From an uncultured Candidatus Saccharibacteria bacterium (GTDB taxonomy: Bacteria; Patescibacteriota; Saccharimonadia; Saccharimonadales; Saccharimonadaceae): 14,126 nt of DNA. The stretch lies in contig CALJRR010000033.1 in NCBI GenBank assembly GCA_937976315.1, positions 1 through 14,126 on the forward strand, read 5' to 3'. The position numbers were made by a program, and so were the translations under genes. Of the stretch, positions 13,286-14,126 are shown piece after piece (within the stretch, counting starts at the first letter, position 1; each line of letters starts with the position of its first letter). The notes beneath the pieces are model-generated. The model worked only from the letters and a program-made list of their open reading frames with translations. It did not search any database and was not told where the DNA came from.

Positions 13286-13299
13286 AGACGGGGTATTTT
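13272..13299. terminator. trmD terminator overlapping its stop codon
   Basis: AAAATACCCC (13272-13281) and GGGGTATTTT (13290-13299) form a perfect 10-pair stem with an 8-nt loop that contains the TAG stop of trmD (13283-13285). The left arm encodes the last residues of TrmD. The A and T arms make it usable on either strand. Confidence 0.85.
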
Positions 13300-13428
13300 A
13301 AGTTGTGGTGGATTTGTCGTAGAGCGAAAGATACTGTTTTATGGTGTTTATTTTTGTAACGTTCGCTGATTTAACTTTATGACGTTTTTATAAAAAGTGC
13401 AAGTGCTTTCGTAAAAAATACAACAAGC

Positions 13429-13457
13429 TTGAGCTTTTTTGACGCGCAAGCTATACT
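13429..13457 (+). promoter_or_regulatory. promoter of the small membrane-protein gene (leaderless)
   Basis: TTGAGC (13429-13434) and TATACT (13452-13457) are spaced by 17 bp, and the ATG follows 6 nt after the -10 box. The rest of the 13286-13463 gap shows only a loose AGCGAA/TTCGCT inverted repeat far apart and nothing else convincing. Confidence 0.7.
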
Positions 13458-13463
13458 GAAATT

Positions 13464-13883
13464 ATGTCTAGAAAAGTGAATAAAATTGTTAAATTGATTG
13501 CAGGACTATTGATAATAGTGCCATTATTATGTCAATTGTTTACGTTTGAGAAGTTTCCTGCGGTCCTTACTTCTGCAGGGATTATGTCATATTTAAGCCT
13601 TCCGATTGCGATAATATTGGTGGTTGTTGAGCTGATGTCGTTGCCGTTTTTAATTGATATGAATATACCAAAAAGAATTACTCTGACAAGCAGAGTGGCT
13701 GGGTTTTTGAGTTTGGGGGTTATGACTGTAATTAGTTTTTTGGCGTTTGTGAATGGGTATGTGGCGGTGATATTTGGTGCAACGATAAAGAATGTGAACA
13801 ATGTGACTGCGATTTTTCTGGTATTCATGATGTGGGCTTTGCTGATCTGTGCAAATTTACCAACGAAAAAAACAGCCAAATAA
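13464..13883 (+). CDS. small four-helix membrane protein, DoxX-like by topology
   Basis: This 139-residue protein has about four membrane segments, near residues 7-27, 42-65, 76-98 and 115-131, and basic ends (MSRKVNK at the start, KKTAK at the end). The topology and size resemble DoxX/MauE-type membrane proteins, but no family motif could be confirmed, so the function is unknown. It has no Shine-Dalgarno. A well-spaced promoter ends 6 nt before the ATG, as for several other genes here. The last codons form one arm of a hairpin that works as a terminator on the opposite strand. Confidence 0.75.
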   Translation: MSRKVNKIVKLIAGLLIIVPLLCQLFTFEKFPAVLTSAGIMSYLSLPIAIILVVVELMSLPFLIDMNIPKRITLTSRVAGFLSLGVMTVISFLAFVNGYVAVIFGATIKNVNNVTAIFLVFMMWALLICANLPTKKTAK

Positions 13884-13890
13884 TTGGCTG
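13866..13890 (-). terminator. intrinsic terminator on the minus strand
   Basis: On the minus strand, CAGCCAA (13890-13884), loop TTAT and TTGGCTG (13879-13873) are followed by seven T (13872-13866). The same stem read on the plus strand has no T-run, so the signal is directed at a transcript coming from the right. Confidence 0.75.
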
Positions 13891-14047
13891 CTGAATTTCA
13901 AACTTGGCTGGCGTAAAAATACGACAAATGAACCTCTAGCGATTAGCAAATTGCTTTTAGTAGTTAGAGCTCGGATTGATGAATAAAGCAAAATAAATAA
14001 TTTATTACTAAAATCTTCTTTGATATATAATAAAAAGATTTTTCTAC
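13866..14047 (-). ncRNA. candidate minus-strand small transcript
   Basis: A well-formed minus-strand promoter near 14053-14081 and a minus-strand terminator at 13866-13890 bracket about 180 AT-rich nt. Weak internal pairing is visible in the RNA sense: AAAATCTT with AAGATTTT near 14015-14045, and CTCTA with TAGAG enclosing an AGC/GCT hairpin near 13935-13970. The reading frame through this stretch is open, but its only ATG choices lie in or before the promoter. It is therefore recorded as a possible RNA rather than a gene. Confidence 0.3.
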
Positions 14048-14052
14048 TTCTC

Positions 14053-14081
14053 ATAATAAAACAAAAGTCAAATAAAGTCAA
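14053..14081 (-). promoter_or_regulatory. minus-strand promoter with phased repeat
   Basis: Read on the minus strand, TTGACT (14081-14076) and TATTAT (14058-14053) are 17 bp apart, very close to consensus. A second TTGACT lies 10 bp downstream, in the spacer. Confidence 0.55.
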
Positions 14082-14083
14082 AT
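14064..14083. repeat. tandem 10-bp direct repeat
   Basis: AAAGTCAAAT occurs twice head-to-tail with no spacer, a period of one helical turn. It covers the -35 region of the minus-strand promoter and could be a site for a regulator that binds as a side-by-side dimer. In such AT-rich DNA a chance duplication is possible. Confidence 0.6.
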
Positions 14084-14126
14084 TATTAATTTCTGTTTTT
14101 CTTCAGTGCATATATATTTAACTTTT

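Noticed and set aside
13424..13440. AAGC-TTGA-GCTT followed by a T-run as a terminator upstream of 13464
   Set aside because: The stem is only four pairs and the sequence doubles as the -35 region of the following promoter; it is too weak to call.
13857..14081. Minus-strand reading frame of 74 codons in AT-rich DNA
   Set aside because: An open frame this long in AT-rich DNA is a little unusual, but its ATGs lie within the promoter boxes, there is no ribosome-binding site, and the frame runs through the terminator hairpin into the neighbouring gene.

Overview
The window is a 14.1 kb chromosomal segment that looks like Candidatus Saccharibacteria (TM7) or a close Patescibacteria/CPR relative. 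This is inferred from four things: compact gene packing, a very short L32 protein, conserved housekeeping enzymes mixed with unrecognised membrane proteins, and several -10 boxes lying only 6-7 nt upstream of the start codon (apparent leaderless genes). TGA acts as a stop codon (ligA, nusB, the 7TM gene), so this is not one of the CPR lineages that recode TGA.

Layout, left to right. Positions 1-4186 hold the 3' end of an htpX-type protease gene, a multi-pass membrane protein, NAD+-dependent DNA ligase ligA (its zinc-finger cysteines are gone) and a 7TM membrane protein, nearly all abutting or overlapping. A 159-nt gap (4187-4345) carries a promoter and a compact RNA-like fold of unknown identity. 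It is followed by a Mur-ligase-like gene with an altered P-loop, a membrane-anchored surface protein and a terminator. leuS follows (6825-9326).

From 9390 a strong promoter leads into rpmF-nusB-Nudix hydrolase-rnc: translation, rRNA antitermination and RNA processing. khpA (a KH-domain RNA-binding protein) has its own promoter. A second promoter inside the end of khpA leads into a candidate small RNA of about 105 nt ending in an intrinsic terminator.

Between khpA and trmD sits a reverse-strand gene of unknown function (12509-11937) with its own promoter, its own terminator, a perfect 10-bp palindrome at the transcription start, and clearly different codon use. It looks like an acquired cassette ('moron') placed inside the widespread khpA...trmD neighbourhood. 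Its promoter and the trmD promoter are divergent and interlocked.

trmD ends inside its own terminator. A small four-helix membrane protein follows, also apparently leaderless. The last 240 nt are AT-rich and contain a reverse-strand promoter with a tandem 10-bp repeat and a matching terminator, suggesting a small transcript.

The main leads are the two structured-RNA candidates, the autonomous unknown cassette with its regulated-looking promoter region, the recurrent leaderless architecture, and the loss of zinc-binding cysteines in both LigA and L32.
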